This document shows positions 13,301 to 25,119 of a stretch of 64,000 bases of DNA, piece by piece. Source of the DNA: Xiphydria camelus (lineage: Eukaryota; Arthropoda; Insecta; Hymenoptera; Xiphydriidae). The stretch's first letter is position 1, and each line of letters starts with the position of its first letter. The stretch spans positions 21,743,934-21,807,933 of the forward strand of contig OY783197.1 in NCBI GenBank assembly GCA_963678675.1, written 5' to 3'. Below the pieces are notes generated by a model. That model saw nothing but the letters and a program-made list of their open reading frames with translations. It did no database searches and was not told the origin of the DNA. Position numbers and translations under genes: made by a program.

Positions 13301-16300
13301 CTCGTCCTAATGAAATATTTATTTCGTCGCATTCGAAATTATATTTACCTATGAACAATTAATAAACCACCTTCTGACTGCGCATATCCATTCGTTTCCC
13401 CCTCTTTTTTCCTCTCTTTCTCTTCAATAAATGCTTCTTCTTCTTCGTCTCCCTTTCATACCACTCTTTCGAGCATAAGTCGCCGAAGATAGATCTATGA
13501 ACGGGGGAGGGAACAGATTTCGTCCATCACTCTCTCTCCCTCTCTCAAGACCTTGATATCTTTGCGTGTATCTACTTTCTCCCCAGCCTCTTCCGCGGAC
13601 GCATATACACTTTCTCCGTTGAAATATGAAAACATCGACATACAATCCACCGTCCTCCCCGAAGGTAATCCTCCTTCGCGCCAACCGCGAAGAGGAGAGG
13701 CTCGAGAGAGGAACGGCGCGCGGCCTCGTCACGGATCACGAGTGCGAGCCTCCGCCTCGCCGTGAGTTTCGCCGTAGCCTCCCACCGGTTTTTCTTTTCG
13801 ACCGGTCGTCGAAAGGAAAGACACGCGGGTAAAAAAGAAAGGTTGTCTTCCGCGCGGTAATCCCACTTTGGAAATGGAAGGGAGGTTATTCGCGGCCCTT
13901 GCGTGCGAGGCCGGTCCCTCCTCTTTTTTCGTCTTCTTCTTCTCTTCGACCCCCTACTTTTTTTTGCTCGAACAACGTCAAAGAATAACACAAGCATAGG
14001 TGCGCGACGAGGTCCGATGGAATAATCCGGAATCTCGTCGCTGTGCGCCCGGTGGTGAGGAAAGGTCGCACCGAGGTGTCGCGGAAACTCTTAGCCAGCG
14101 TCGGGACGACGACGCCGGCCTTAGTGGCTGTTATCGCGACGCTCGTTCTCTAGCGCCCCGAGGTTCCACAATCAGTCTCTCCGCGTTACACATATGTGCC
14201 TCCCTCTCTCCCTCCCGTCCTCCCTACGTACCCGTATGCACGTACTTATACATATGTAAGCGTCCTCCCTTCTGTTTTCCACTGTATTCCATGTTTTCGC
14301 GAGAGCATGTACCACCCTCTCTCGCCCTTCGACTTCTTTGTACCTCCCGCTTTCCTCGATGTCGATGATTTGTCGAGGAACCGAGAGGGGAATGCGAAAA
14401 CGCGTGGCGCGATGGGGAGAGCTGTATAAATAAATGGCACGCATTGTGCGTGTGAAAGTATTCAAGGTTACCTATATCGAAGATGCCTGACGTAATCTAC
14501 AATAAATATGTCCGAGGACAAAGTATGCAAAGAGACAAAGGGACTCGTAGCTTTACGTCGATTCTCGTAGTACTTTTTCGAGATTTAAGCTGCGGATGCG
14601 GAATTTTTCACCGATGCATTTTGCACATGACACGTGTGGTCAGATGTTACACACAAACACTGACATCAATGGCATTCGTGTTACGCGCGAAAAATTCTAC
14701 ATGCGCAATTTAAATGGTGAAAAAATACTATGGAAATCAAAATAAAACTACGAGTCCTCATTTATGCTTTGCTTCGTACCCGAATAATACGTACAGTCGA
14801 ACTTTTGAAATTTAATTCTGTTCCATGACAAATTTCGAAATAAATTTTTGAACCATCTTATCGAGCAGACGTTTCAGATTGAATCAAGCGGGCGTAGCGT
14901 ATCGTAGAGCACAACTAGCATCCCCTTCTAGGCAAATGTGGAACTTAATATTACCTAAAAGAGTAACTCAAATTTGTTTCACTACTTTTTCCGTGGTTAA
15001 AACTGAAATCATAAATTGAAGGGTGCTCTCTTTCATGTATAAATGGACCGAAATTATTCCCTGTGAAATCATAACCACCATGCAAGGGTAACGAAATCGG
15101 AACATAATGAAATTATTGTTAACAGATAATCCGATACACGACGGCAGACATGTTTTTATAACAACAATATTTTTATTAGCTTTATTCTATTTCAGGAAAT
15201 ATAGTATGGCACATCGATTTTGAAAAAAAAATTATTTTATTTCGCGAAAATGGATAATGACGAAGAGAGAGACGGATGAAACAATTTTTACAAATATAGC
15301 AATAAGTTGCCATAAACATCATTGGTTCGAAAATGTAGAATTGTATGTGACTCTTGCAACTGGACAAAAACTGGCTCCAAAGAGCTAGAAATCAGAATTC
15401 CCTATTGACTCCCACAGGCCCGCATAAAATTCGAACTTTTTTTCGCTTCAACGGATCGGATTTAATTCAATCTCGAGTTCACATTCGATCGGACTGTGAG
15501 TGAAAAATGAGCTTAGAAACGTCACAAAATCAGCGACGGTGGGTGTACGTATTTCTCCCGCCCGTCAAGGGTGCGAAGCTCCGAACGAAAGTAACGCTAT
15601 CACATTCGACGGGGTGCGCGAGGCCTCGATGGATCGGGACGGTTGCTACACGACGTCGAGGAGGCAAAGCCGGTTCCCCGAGCATATTTCCATCCACCCC
15701 TCCTCGAGCCGCGAGTTTCGCGAATTTTCTCGGAGTATTTTCGGCGTTCCACTTTCTTTGTACCGCAAAAATAGACCATGGCCGTTCGAGCGGACGCGAG
15801 GGGTGAGCGAGAGGGAGCTCTTTCGTTGCTCCGGTCACGTCGTTACGCCACGAGCGCAGTACATTAATTCCTTTCTCTCTTTTGAGGAGCAGCCTCGCAC
15901 CGACTCTCGACGAGAGCGCTCGCGCCACCCTCCGCGTGCTCTTCTCGCTCTCTATCCGCTTGCCACCCCTTCGCGCCACGAGCGGCGCTCGCGGAACGAA
16001 CCGATAGTCGACTCGACCGACGCGACGGTCATCACCTCGCGATGCGAATCTCCGCATTCGTTTGTTCGGTTAATCCGCGAAAATGCGGGGGAACCGATTT
16101 TTCGCTGCCGGGCGCGATATCTCCTCGGAAGAATCGGCGAGGTGTGCGAATGTGGGGATGTCGGGAAGGGCGTTCGCAAGGGTGGAAGATAGCGAGGCGC
16201 TTGACTGTCGCGATAAGGAATGCTAGCTACGAGAGGGGCCAATTTCAGAGTCCCACCTCAGCCTGATCTTCCCTACTTGTATTTCGAAATTGAGCAATTT

Positions 16301-18052
16301 TCCAGGCAAATCGGATACGTGAATTTGGTTCTCCTGCAATTCATTTATTTGTTCATAGATTTAAACAATTTGGGCAAAATTATTTACACTGTATTTTTTC
16401 ATTTTTCATTTTCGGCCTTGTGTAAGCTGATAAACGATATTGATAAATGCTGTATACGTCATAGTATTGTAAGTCTATCTCTCTCGCACTCATTGCTTGG
16501 CACAAGTGCGTCTCTCATGGCTGTTTGGTGACGTTATAATACAGCAAAGAGAAACGCATTTATAACTTATGCGATTAATTATTTCTTTCGAACATTCTCT
16601 AGTTTGGGTAACTTTTAATATGTACAGAGATTAAAAATTGAATTAAAAATATGAATATTTTTTTACGTTATAACCGAATTCCTCAAGTGAGAAAAAGTTG
16701 GGATAAGGCTTCTCGCTTCGACGAGAAAAACCTAACAAATGTACGAGCAACAAATACGAGTACATACTGAGTATAAACGGTATAATTAACCCCGATTCGA
16801 ATAAATCATTTCTCCCCATGTGACGCAGCTTCCACTACTCGGACCTACGCGAAACGAGAGTCGACGACGACGGTACGCTTCACTCCCTCCCTCCCGTCCT
16901 ACTCTGTTCTACGTTGGTACACTTTTTCCTCTCCCGCAGGAACGAAGTAAGAAGAGAATAGCACCGGAGAAAGCTCTCAGCTTCTTCCCTCGGCGCGACT
17001 TAACGATCGCCCCGTCTCTCTTTCTCCCCCTTTCCTCTCTCCTCTTAATTATACCCGACTCTCCGCCGAGTCGATCCTGCCGAGGCTCTCCCCCCCCCCT
17101 CCCCTTCGCCGCCCCCTATTCAAGCGCGAGTCTCGCTCGGCCTTTTTCAATACAAACTTCGTACTAAGCGGTGATTAGGCTCACGCGCTCCGGAGATGAT
17201 GAGGTGACTTGGCTAATCATTCTTTTTCAGAGGATCACTCTCTCTCTCCCTCCCCCTCTCTCTCTCTCTCTCACTCACCCTTTTTCTCTCCCTCGCACCT
17301 CCTTTGTCTCAAATTAGAGCGACGCTGTACGGGTCACCGCTGCCACCGCGTTTCGTATCTTCTTCTTTTTTCTCTCCGTCCGTGCCTCACAAACGAGACG
17401 TGTACGCTTATCGATACGAGGCACGGCGGGGCGGGGTAATTCGCCCGCGCGCGCCACGGGAGAATTTTCCTTCGCCGCGGCGGGTGTGGCTGGCGGCGCG
17501 GCGTGACGCAAGCGACGAGGCGGCCGTGGAAGGGGAAAACGGCGAGGGGCCGGGGATATTTTCCGCGGGGAAATCCTGCGTTTACCCGGACAGTCTTGTA
17601 TCGCGGCTCCCGATTTTTGAGCTAATGGAATTTTGAATCGTTGCGATCGAGCGTCGATTCCAGCGTGCCTTCCATCGCGGTGCCTCGCGTTATTTATCCT
17701 CGAAGGACTTCGCGGTGAGATACGTGATCGTCGAAAATCGAACTCGCCGAAGAAATTCTCGAAATTTCCCGCGGGAGGCGTCCTGCTGCCGTCTCGGTGC
17801 TCGTGCGTCTCCCGTATACCTTTTCGTGTTCATATTGTTAGCCTTATAGCCGCGCTGATACGCGCGTCGACGATATCACCGCTCCTGTCTGTCGATCGAG
17901 GAAATTACTCGGGATTGGGTTTGTCTCCGCTGATACGACACGAGGGGTGGTGTACGGTGAGTCGATGGAAATCGTGTTTGGAGGGAAGATCTCTTTTTTT
18001 TCTCTTCAGAGTCTTTACAAGGGTAATGTTCATACGTACGCGTATTATTTCA
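10349..18052. other. Mostly unassigned intergenic sequence
   Basis: Apart from the E copy at 13127, alternating A+T-rich and CpG-rich blocks are seen. Open frames at 15500-16192 and elsewhere overlap frames on the opposite strand and show no domain. G and C homopolymers occur at about 10519 and 17089. Any regulatory content is not recognisable by eye. Confidence 0.4.
13127..13376. repeat. MITE family E copy
   Basis: ACGAGAAAACAATTTATTTG at the left and AATTAATAAACCACCTTCTG at the right. The interior TTATTTGGCACAATTAGATC matches the copy at 3221-3472. Confidence 0.65.
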
Positions 18053-18054
18053 TA

Positions 18055-18250
18055 CACTGAGGAAAAAAAAGATTAAAAATTATTCTGTTAGAAGAATAAT
18101 CTGAGTACGAAAGGTAAAATAGATCAAAAATTATTCTAAAGAAAAGGTTAAATTTTAAGCCCTGGAAGGATAATTTTTGATTTATTTTACCTTTCGTACT
18201 CAGATTATCCTTTTAACAGAATTATTTGTAATCTTTTTTTTTTCTCAGTG
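18055..18250. repeat. Palindromic MITE with TA flanks
   Basis: CACTGAGGAAAAAAAAGATT at the left and TTTTTTTTTCTCAGTG at the right. Arms of about 85 bases include GAGTACGAAAGGTAAAATAG and its inverse. TA is at 18053-18054 and 18251-18252. Confidence 0.85.
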
Positions 18251-18372
18251 TACACGGAGGAAAAGGATAAGGTGGTAAAAAATCATGGAAACCCGATGAA
18301 TTTTTAGTTATCCCAGTAAGAAGGCACTTCGAGGTGAAACATTGAAGTTTTTAAGGGACTTCTATCGTATAG

Positions 18373-18573
18373 GGCTAAACTTATTCGCCAGGAAAGAAAC
18401 TTCATTCGCTATTATCTCATTATTTGTGAGCTTTTGGTCTATATTGATATAAGACTTTATTCTAGATAGAAACGTAATATTTAAAAAAGTATTATACAAA
18501 TGTGTGAGCCAAAAGCTCATAGATAATGAGATATAATAGTGATTTAGGTTTCTTTTTTGGCGAGTAAGTTTAG
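18373..18573. repeat. Foldback element, about 60-base arms
   Basis: GGCTAAACTTATTCGCCAGG at the left and TTTTTGGCGAGTAAGTTTAG at the right are inverse copies. ATTATCTCATTAT and ATAATGAGATATAATAG continue the arms inward. Confidence 0.7.
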
Positions 18574-18581
18574 CCTCATAT

Positions 18582-19133
18582 GGTATACACCTAGCACAAG
18601 GAGAAGCAGGACTATTTATTTTTGGAAGAAACACATTTTTTTAGGAGAAAATCATTATGTACATCCTAAACTATATACTTTTATCTAGTTCTTGCCATAG
18701 GATTATTATAATATACCTATTTATTACGTCATAGTACATTTTTTATACATTACACACGAATTATTTATGTAATCAAAATCACACGTCTATATCAAAATTA
18801 TCGCCATTATGCAAGAAACCAATATTATTAAAATCGACTACGTCAAGAACTAGTTCTTTTATCTACTGTAGAACAAAATTTTTTATTTTTATTTCAGATG
18901 AATACTAATGAAAATATTCGGGGTTCCGCGAAAACTGTTTTCAACAAGACCGCTTTTCATATATGACTGTCACGTCCTCAATTTGATTTATTTCTAAATA
19001 AAACTTACAGAACTGTTAGATAAAGTATATAGTTTAAGATGTGTATAGCGATTTTTTCCTAAAAAAAATTTTTCCCACGAAAAACAAATAGTTATAATTC
19101 ACCCTGCTTTTCCTTGTTCCAGGTATATATAGG
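18582..19133. repeat. Foldback element, about 100-base arms
   Basis: Arms include AAACTATATACTTTTATCTA (about 18668-18687) and TAGATAAAGTATATAGTTTA (about 19018-19037), and GCAGGACTATTTATTTTTGG against the inverse of ACAAATAGTTATAATTCACC. Outermost bases are GTATACACCTAGCACAAGG and CCTTGTTCCAGGTATATA. Confidence 0.7.
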
Positions 19134-19719
19134 TAAAAAGTACTACTGTGTCTATTAAAAAATTTAATGTTTCACCTCGAGGAGCATCGTTGCTGGGATT
19201 CACTGTAAAAATTACTAATCCTTTTTCTCCGTATAGTTCCTTATATTTCGAGTGATTAACGCAATTTTTCATGAGATAAGAAATCGTGAAACATGTAGTT
19301 CCAATCATTTTAGATATTAGATTTTTTTAAAAAGTTTTTCTTCAACGAAAACGCAATTTTTCATGAGATAAGAAATCGTGAAACATGTAGTTCCAATCAT
19401 TTTAGATGATACTAGATTCTTTTTTCAACGTTTTTCTTTAACGAAAAGGGAATATAACACCTGTGGCGTTACTTCCTCATCCCCATCCCCACATAATTTG
19501 ATCGATGACACATCGTATCGAAAGAATAGAAACGATATATCGACGAGGTGGAACAACGCGGGTGAATTTTTGTCATTTTTATCGTTATTATTATCGCAAG
19601 CGATTCTCGGAGCCCTTTTGGGAGGGAAGGGAAAAAAGTGGCATTCACCTCTTCTTCGACTTTTTTTGTCCTTTCATCCCGTCATACCCGTTGGGGCCCC
19701 TCCCGCGAGACGCGCAATT

Positions 19720-20438
19720 CTATTTAAGGGCCCCGCCCGAGTACATTCTTCTCCTCTCCTCCCCGAGGATCTCCAGTATTCTCGAACCCAACTTCAGCGC
19801 CGCCGAGGGTTCCAGCTCTCTCAGACGGCCGCCGACTTTATTCCCGAAAGCCCGAAACTCGTCCAACCTGGAAGCTTTCGAGAAGCTCGGTCGACCCCGC
19901 ATTTTTTCCGCCCTCCCCGCTGCGAACGGCCGCGCACTCACGCGCGACTCTCCCTCCTCCTCGCCGGCACTTCGCTTGGCCGGGGTCCGCGCCAGGAATT
20001 CCTCCGGAATGTCGACTCCCCCGGAGGATCCCCGCGGCATCCTCGACGGTCTCTTCACGTCGACTCGAACCTCTCCGGAGTCCAACTTCGGCCGTTCTCC
20101 GCGGGAAAGTCCTTCCCGCCTCGTCGGAGTCTCCCGAAAGGTCCTAAACTCCTTCGTATTCGCGCCCACGGGATCGTAACGAAAGTGGTAGGACGTCTTT
20201 CCGCCTCCGTCTTCCCCGAAGGATCGTAACGAGCGCTTTCTCGGAATCCGTTTATCCGCCTTCGCACCCCGGCCGCGCTCGAAGGGTCGCTGCACTGAAT
20301 ACGCGTCTTCCGCATCGGGGACGCGACTGTCCTCGGTCCGATTAGACGAGTCCGGCAGGTAACTTTGTCCTTCGTCGTTATCGCTCGTTATAATCTTCGA
20401 CCTGGATACCCCGCAGCCCACATGGACTTTGTCGAACG
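19720..20438 (-). CDS. MADF-domain protein, probable last exon (long polar C-terminal region)
   Basis: An open frame runs from an acceptor-like site (CTGCCTTCAG before 20438) to TAG at 19722-19720, giving 238 residues. No ATG opens it: the apparent start at 20421 is GTG, and an ATG four bases upstream is in another frame. It is therefore read as an internal or terminal exon rather than a separate gene. It enters in phase 1, matching the proposed exon 3 donor. The protein is hydrophilic, rich in Arg, Ser, Glu, Gly and Pro, and largely disordered-looking. It has one short, more ordered block near the C-terminus (LKLGSRILEILGEERRR). No BESS motif could be recognised. With all four exons the protein would be about 464 residues. 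It could instead belong to a different minus-strand gene. Confidence 0.5.
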
Positions 20439-20915
20439 CTGAAGGCAGTACTCGAAGTTACAAGGCAATATGCACGCAGATATATTGATTCAAAAAACGT
20501 GTTTGTTTTAAATAAGTATAATAATTAAATACTCCTATAATAGCATATTTATTTAATTCGAATAAATATCGATTAGATCTAAACATCATTCAGTTCAATT
20601 AATAATACTTATACAGATCTAATCAATATCCATTCGCATCAAATAAAAAATTAGGAATTTTCAATTACCACACTTATTTGAGACAAGCTCAATCTTAACC
20701 TTTTTTCTCGGGGTGTACTAATTTTTTTATATTCTCGGCGAAGAACGTTCCGATAATCGAGAAATACTATACATAGTTATTCCAGCAATCATACTAGCTT
20801 TTTTTAAAAAGAAAATATTCGCTGAATGACATCCTGCCAAAACCACTCTAACCATTTCTCTCAGCGGATAATTCGCCTTCCCCCTCTCTCTCCTCTCCGG
20901 TCTGAATACTTTCAC

Positions 20916-21222
20916 CCTCCTCCTGCTCCGCCCTACAATCACTCCTGCACATCTTCCTTCGCCGCTGCCCGCTTCCTCGCGACGACGGTGCGGATCGATC
21001 TCCGCCGCTTCCTCGCCTCGTCGGGGATGACATCGTCAACGTCATTGTCCCTCTCCTATCGTTGCTCTTTCTCCGTTCCTTCGCCGCTTCGCCATCCCTC
21101 TCGCCGGCGCGGGATACGCCGAGGGCGTCGCCGTCGCGAGCTTTCGATCGGCTGTCGAAGATCGCGCGACAGGTGGCCGGGGTGAGTCTCGCGCCGATGT
21201 AATCCTCATACACCGGAAGTCC
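20916..21222 (-). CDS. MADF-domain protein, probable exon 3 (low-complexity linker)
   Basis: The best acceptor below exon 2 is GGTTTCAG before 21222, preceded by a pyrimidine-rich stretch. In the required phase 0 the frame starts GLPVYEDYIGARLTPATCRA and is open to a TAG at 20850-20848. A donor GAGG|GTGAAA at 20915 leaves phase 1, exactly what the exon at 20438 needs, which gives 102 codons plus one base. The first half reads like coding sequence. In the second half a different frame becomes attractive from about 21047, starting DNDVDDVIPDE, then a basic cluster, then TGA at 20941-20939. The 3' part of this exon is therefore uncertain. Confidence 0.45.
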
Positions 21223-21329
21223 CTGAAACCCTCTGGATCCTTGTACACGCCGGGGTATAATGAGGAAGCGAGAGAACCAGAAGAGGAGAGTCCGGACTCG
21301 AGACCCTCTTCTTTCAAGGGTCAACTTAC

Positions 21330-21474
21330 CTCCTTCTCCTCCCGGCGAGCCTCCCTCTCCCAATCCACGTGCGGGTGCAGAAAGTTGTGAACGTAGCGGA
21401 ACCAGGTCGAGCTCGGCGCATACTCGCAACCGGAAGCGAGCGACCGCCGGCACCTCTCCCACTCGACGCAATAT
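21330..21474 (-). CDS. MADF-domain protein, exon 2 (end of MADF domain)
   Basis: The acceptor CCGCTGCAG precedes 21474. One nucleotide completes the split Arg codon and the frame reads YCVEWERCRRSLASGCEY, then SSTWFRYVHNFLHPHVD, then a charged stretch ending REEKE. This supplies the parts of a MADF domain missing from exon 1: Y..E after LR, a basic and polar linker, and the W..(F/Y)..(F/L)FL.P block. The donor GAG|GTAAGT at 21329 is a strong consensus site and leaves phase 0. The exon is 145 bases and 48 full codons long. It does not appear as a long ORF because the frame closes on both sides, so the splice signals are what define it. Confidence 0.8.
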
Positions 21475-22356
21475 CTGCAGCGGATGGAACGAGTTCTCGA
21501 GAAACGGGCGCACCTATCGTCGTCGCTCCTCCATTGCGGTAAACGTACGCGATATCCCGGGGAAGAAATTCTTGGGTTCGGATTAAATGTTCGTTTGTCG
21601 ACTACTCGTGAAATATTTGTTCGAGCTAAACGAAAGATTTGTTAAAATCTTTATTATAATTTTATTTATTCGAATCGAAGGTCTGTTTATTATTCGTTTG
21701 GAGTGAATGACGACTATTCCACTGCATTCGATGTAACGCTTAATAACAATTTCTCGCAGCATGTAAATATAAAAATATTTCTCAGTTTTACACTGCACGT
21801 CGTCTAAATTGTCTGGTTTGGCATCAAAAGAATAATAAATTAAATAAAAATAGTAATTTACTTAAAGAGATGCTACTAAAAAAAATCGATATAGATATGA
21901 AAAATAAGTATTTACATTTATTTGATGTTGTTTTGGAAAAGAATCATCCTGACCATCGACATCATCGACAAAAAGATCGTTTAATCATTCCGAGAAGAAG
22001 CAAAGCACAGAGACAAGTTAATTAAGAAAACTTAGAAAACACAGAGACGAAATCAGTTCGTTCATCCGTTTGTCCTTACCTCCATCCATTCATTGAAAAA
22101 TGAAAATAAAGTTTCGAGACAGCTACAAAATGTTACCATAAACCTTCTCTGAGATATGCTGCGTAATTTGTAAAAAAAAAAATCATCTCAATCATCGGAT
22201 CGAAGGAGCTCTATTTAAAATAAATAAATAATTTGGTATATGACGGATAAAGAAACGCTTGTTGGAGTAAAAAAATGCTTTTCTCAATCGATCGGTTTTA
22301 ACATATGCGGTTTAAAAGCTCATCCATCGTTATTTCGTACGAATGCACTGTCCTAC

Positions 22357-22580
22357 CTACGTCTGAGGCTCTCTATCTTCCTGATGACGTCAGTCACGGC
22401 GATGCCTGGCAAACGCGGAAGCAGCGATTGAACAATTTCCGCATAAGCGACGTAACGCTCGTCGAGATTGTGATAACCGGGATCGCCCGGTAGCCAGAGA
22501 CAGCGGAATCGCTTGTAGAGGCGCAGGAGTTCGCACTCGAGGCAATCGGTCCAGACGATCGGTATCTCCTTCTTTGCCAT
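22357..22580 (-). CDS. MADF-domain (Adf-1-like) protein, exon 1
   Basis: MADF domains are Myb/SANT-like DNA-binding domains that are greatly expanded in insects; such proteins are usually nuclear regulators. The exon starts with ATG at 22580 (MAKKEIPIVWTD) and encodes the first two helices of the domain: a Leu-rich start (ECELLRLYKRFRCLWLPGD, about residues 14-32), then YHNLDERYVAYAEI (about 36-49) and VTDVIRKIESLRRR (about 61-74). The spacing of LW, the Y/N before the arginine, and the I..LR motif matches MADF. The donor is CGTAG|GTAGGA at 22356, with two nucleotides of the last codon left over. Exon 2 supplies the third nucleotide, making Arg, and continues straight into the rest of the domain. 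The splice join and the domain fit support each other. The specific orthologue is not recognised. Confidence 0.82.
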
Positions 22581-22782
22581 TCCGATTCTTTTTTATTTGG
22601 TTTTCTTTATAGCGGTTCAAATTTTCACGTCAACGGTGCAAACTGTCTCCTTATTTCTTTTGCCATCGTCGTCGACTGTCCGCGCCACTGCGCGAAAATA
22701 ACAGCGATATCTTTACCGGGTATCCGATCGTGTCGTTTCGATTTTCATTTTTTACCATTTGACGATCAACTACCTGACGTCA

Positions 22783-22949
22783 AGAGTAAAGCATCAAATA
22801 GGTCACGTGATCAAGATTATTCGCAAATAAGCGGTTAATATTTTGCGAAATTCATTTTTGATAATTTGCACCATTCAAATAATAAAACGTACATACAATA
22901 TAAACTACTTATTTGCGAATAATCTTGGTCACGTGATCTATTTAACTCT
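22783..22949. repeat. Palindromic MITE, GGTCACGTGATC arms
   Basis: AAATAGGTCACGTGATCAAG and AATCTTGGTCACGTGATCTA lie at opposite ends, with ATTCGCAAATAAG/CTTATTTGCGAAT inside. It sits about 200 bases upstream of the MADF gene start. Confidence 0.7.
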
Positions 22950-24670
22950 GAAATTAAACGTCTAGCGTCACCATGAATTTGTATGTATCTTTGAGCCAAC
23001 TTCAACTAAGTATTTCCGTAATTCCGTTTATCCCCATTATATTGCATACTAAACGTCACCCAGAAGCTTCAGAATTTGGTCACTAAAGAGCTTACCCACA
23101 CACGTTGCTTTATAAGGTCCTTATATATCCGTCCATCAGAAAGGACGCGCAACGATTAGTCGCAAGTCAAGAAAAAATAAATATCGTTCCTTATCTTCTC
23201 TTCCACCTATCGCCCCTCGTTTCGAAAATTTAGACGCCACACCGCGATAACCCAGTTACGAGATAACAGAGCGGCTCCGTTTGTCCGGAACACTTTGAGC
23301 TACAGCGAGTCGAATCTCCAATTGAAATTAAATGGAAGCTATATCGGCAGCTTTCCCATCTCTCAGAGCCTCCGCATTTTGGGGCTCCGATCTAATTACG
23401 ATCGGAGATGGAACTCTGGACGTTACCCGCACCCATCTCGTCATCATGTTTCTCCGTCCAATTCGCGCGAACGACACGTGCATCGGCTATCAGAGCCGGC
23501 CGAAATAGAGACGCGGCGACGCGGGGTTTACGAAATGACATTTCCCGCCGCCGCGGGGAGAAAGCCGTTCCGCGTCGCGGTGGAAGCGTCGAACGCTTAG
23601 CGAACAAAGCCCACGAAGGACGCGCGCGTCAATTAGAAATCCATTAACGCGGTTAGCCGTGGACGCGCGACAGCGGTAGCCGAACGAAAATAACCGCGGA
23701 GAGTAGCTTAAACAAATGCCTTTATTGCGCAAAATAAGCAGCGCCGCCCGGAGTCGCGAGGAGAGGCTCGCGGCCGCAATTAGGACGTACGGCGACGTGA
23801 ATATTTCAAAGCCGCGGAGTTATTAACGCCTCGCGACGAGAAGAGACCGTCTCTCTTTTGCTTCTTTTTTTGTGCAACTTCAGTTTATGCAACCCAGGTA
23901 GACAAGAGAGGCACATAGACGTCCGTATATGAAATTACGCGGGTACCACCCACCTGCCTACCTTTATTAGGTTAAACCCAGAGGACGACAAGGCAGGGGT
24001 GCGGAGGGTGTACGCGCGGTCGACGTACCTATATACGCGCCAAGCCGAACAGCGTTATGCAAACGCATGCTAATATTGGCCGAGAGAGAAAGAGAGAGAG
24101 AGAGAGAAGCGGCAGTCCGAGAGGAGAAAATAGGCAGGAGAGCAAGAGGGGAGAACATTTGCAGCCAAAGTTCAACCCCGGGTGTTAGCGGTGGCGACGC
24201 GGTCGTGCCGCCCCTCCCGGTGCCATCGGCAGTGGCCTCGCTAATTATCCGAATCCACCCCCTTCGCTGCAGTGCTTTCAGTCACTCGAGGAGAACTCGA
24301 TTACGTCCTCCGATCTCTCCCTTTCCGTTGAGAGCGACGAGGAGGTCGATTCCCCCTCCCATTTTCTCCACCTTTCTTTTTGTTATTTCAAGAAACGGAC
24401 AAAATTAAACGACTCTCTCGATCGTCGGAGTTAATTTCGAGTCGTATCGAGGGTCCGACGAAGCTCTGTCACGATCGACCGGACCCGCTTCTTCATTACT
24501 CGCTCCATGGAAAAGGGATGGCTCTCTCTCTCTCTCTCTCTCCTCGCGAATCTCCCATAACCACCTTCGAGAGACCCTCGAATCACGCCTCGGGGCTTCT
24601 CCCTCTTCGAATGTTTTCCTTGTCCGTTTCTCTCCGTATGGATTGGCTCGAGAACGTTTTTCGCGAACCG

Positions 24671-24925
24671 TCAATGAGGACGACCGTCGGCCTCCACCTC
24701 GCCGGGCTGCAGACGAACGCCGGCTTCTCGAGCACGCTCGAAGACGATCAAACGCAGCCGCTGAACGAGACGATCTTGAGCGTCGACTAACTTCGCCAAT
24801 TCCTCCTTCTCCTCGACCAGATTCTGAAATTCCCTCGCTCGCCTGGCCTCCGCTTCCGCCGTCTTGGCGGAGGTTCTGTAGGACTCGTACAGCAAACTTC
24901 CCCCGATCAAGGCGAACACCAGAAA
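24671..24925 (-). CDS. OPA3: OPA3 homologue, exon 2 (residues 93-176, stop)
   Basis: The acceptor GATTCAG lies just above 24925 and the exon starts in phase 0, matching exon 1. The first residues, FLVFALIGGSLLYESYR, form the hydrophobic segment found at the same place in OPA3 proteins. They are followed by a charged, heptad-like region rich in Glu, Ala and Arg (about residues 105-150) that fits the family's C-terminal coiled coil. The stop is TGA at 24673-24671. No ATG is needed in this exon; an apparent start at 24919 is a GTG codon inside the membrane segment. The 929-bp intron (24926-25854) is largely filled by a family F repeat (about 25120-25770). The tail after the coiled coil is short and not conserved, as in other species. 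Confidence 0.9.
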   Translation of the reverse strand, partial: FLVFALIGGSLLYESYRTSAKTAEAEARRAREFQNLVEEKEELAKLVDAQDRLVQRLRLIVFERAREAGVRLQPGEVEADGRPH

Positions 24926-25119
24926 CTGAATCGCATGGGTACGGAAAAATGAGGCAAGTTCAGGGTAGCGCGACTGTGAGGATTACCTATCCTTTCATTT
25001 TTTTTTGTACGTCGATAAAAAAATGGAATTCGATCGATTCAATGTTTCATCACAATGAAATGAAAGGAATACCGAAATATCGATGATTTCTGGTGAAAAA
25101 ATATTTGTCTTGCACGTGA

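Larger units (their letters stand above)
18253..19234. repeat. MITE family A copy opened up by other foldback elements
   Basis: The left end CACGGAGGAAAAGGATAAGG starts directly after the preceding element's TA. The right end, with TTTCACCTCGAGGAGCATCG and ATTACTAATCCTTTTTCTCC, is at about 19140-19234. Between them lie two further foldbacks (18373-18573 and 18582-19133). Confidence 0.6.

Noticed and set aside
15500..16192. 230-codon open frame on the plus strand
   Set aside because: GC-rich stop-poor region with a 175-codon frame open on the opposite strand; composition without hydrophobic core or domain, and no splice context.
20419..20438. Apparent MGCG start suggesting an N-myristoylated protein
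   Set aside because: The initiating codon is GTG and an acceptor-like site lies just upstream, so the frame is better read as a downstream exon.
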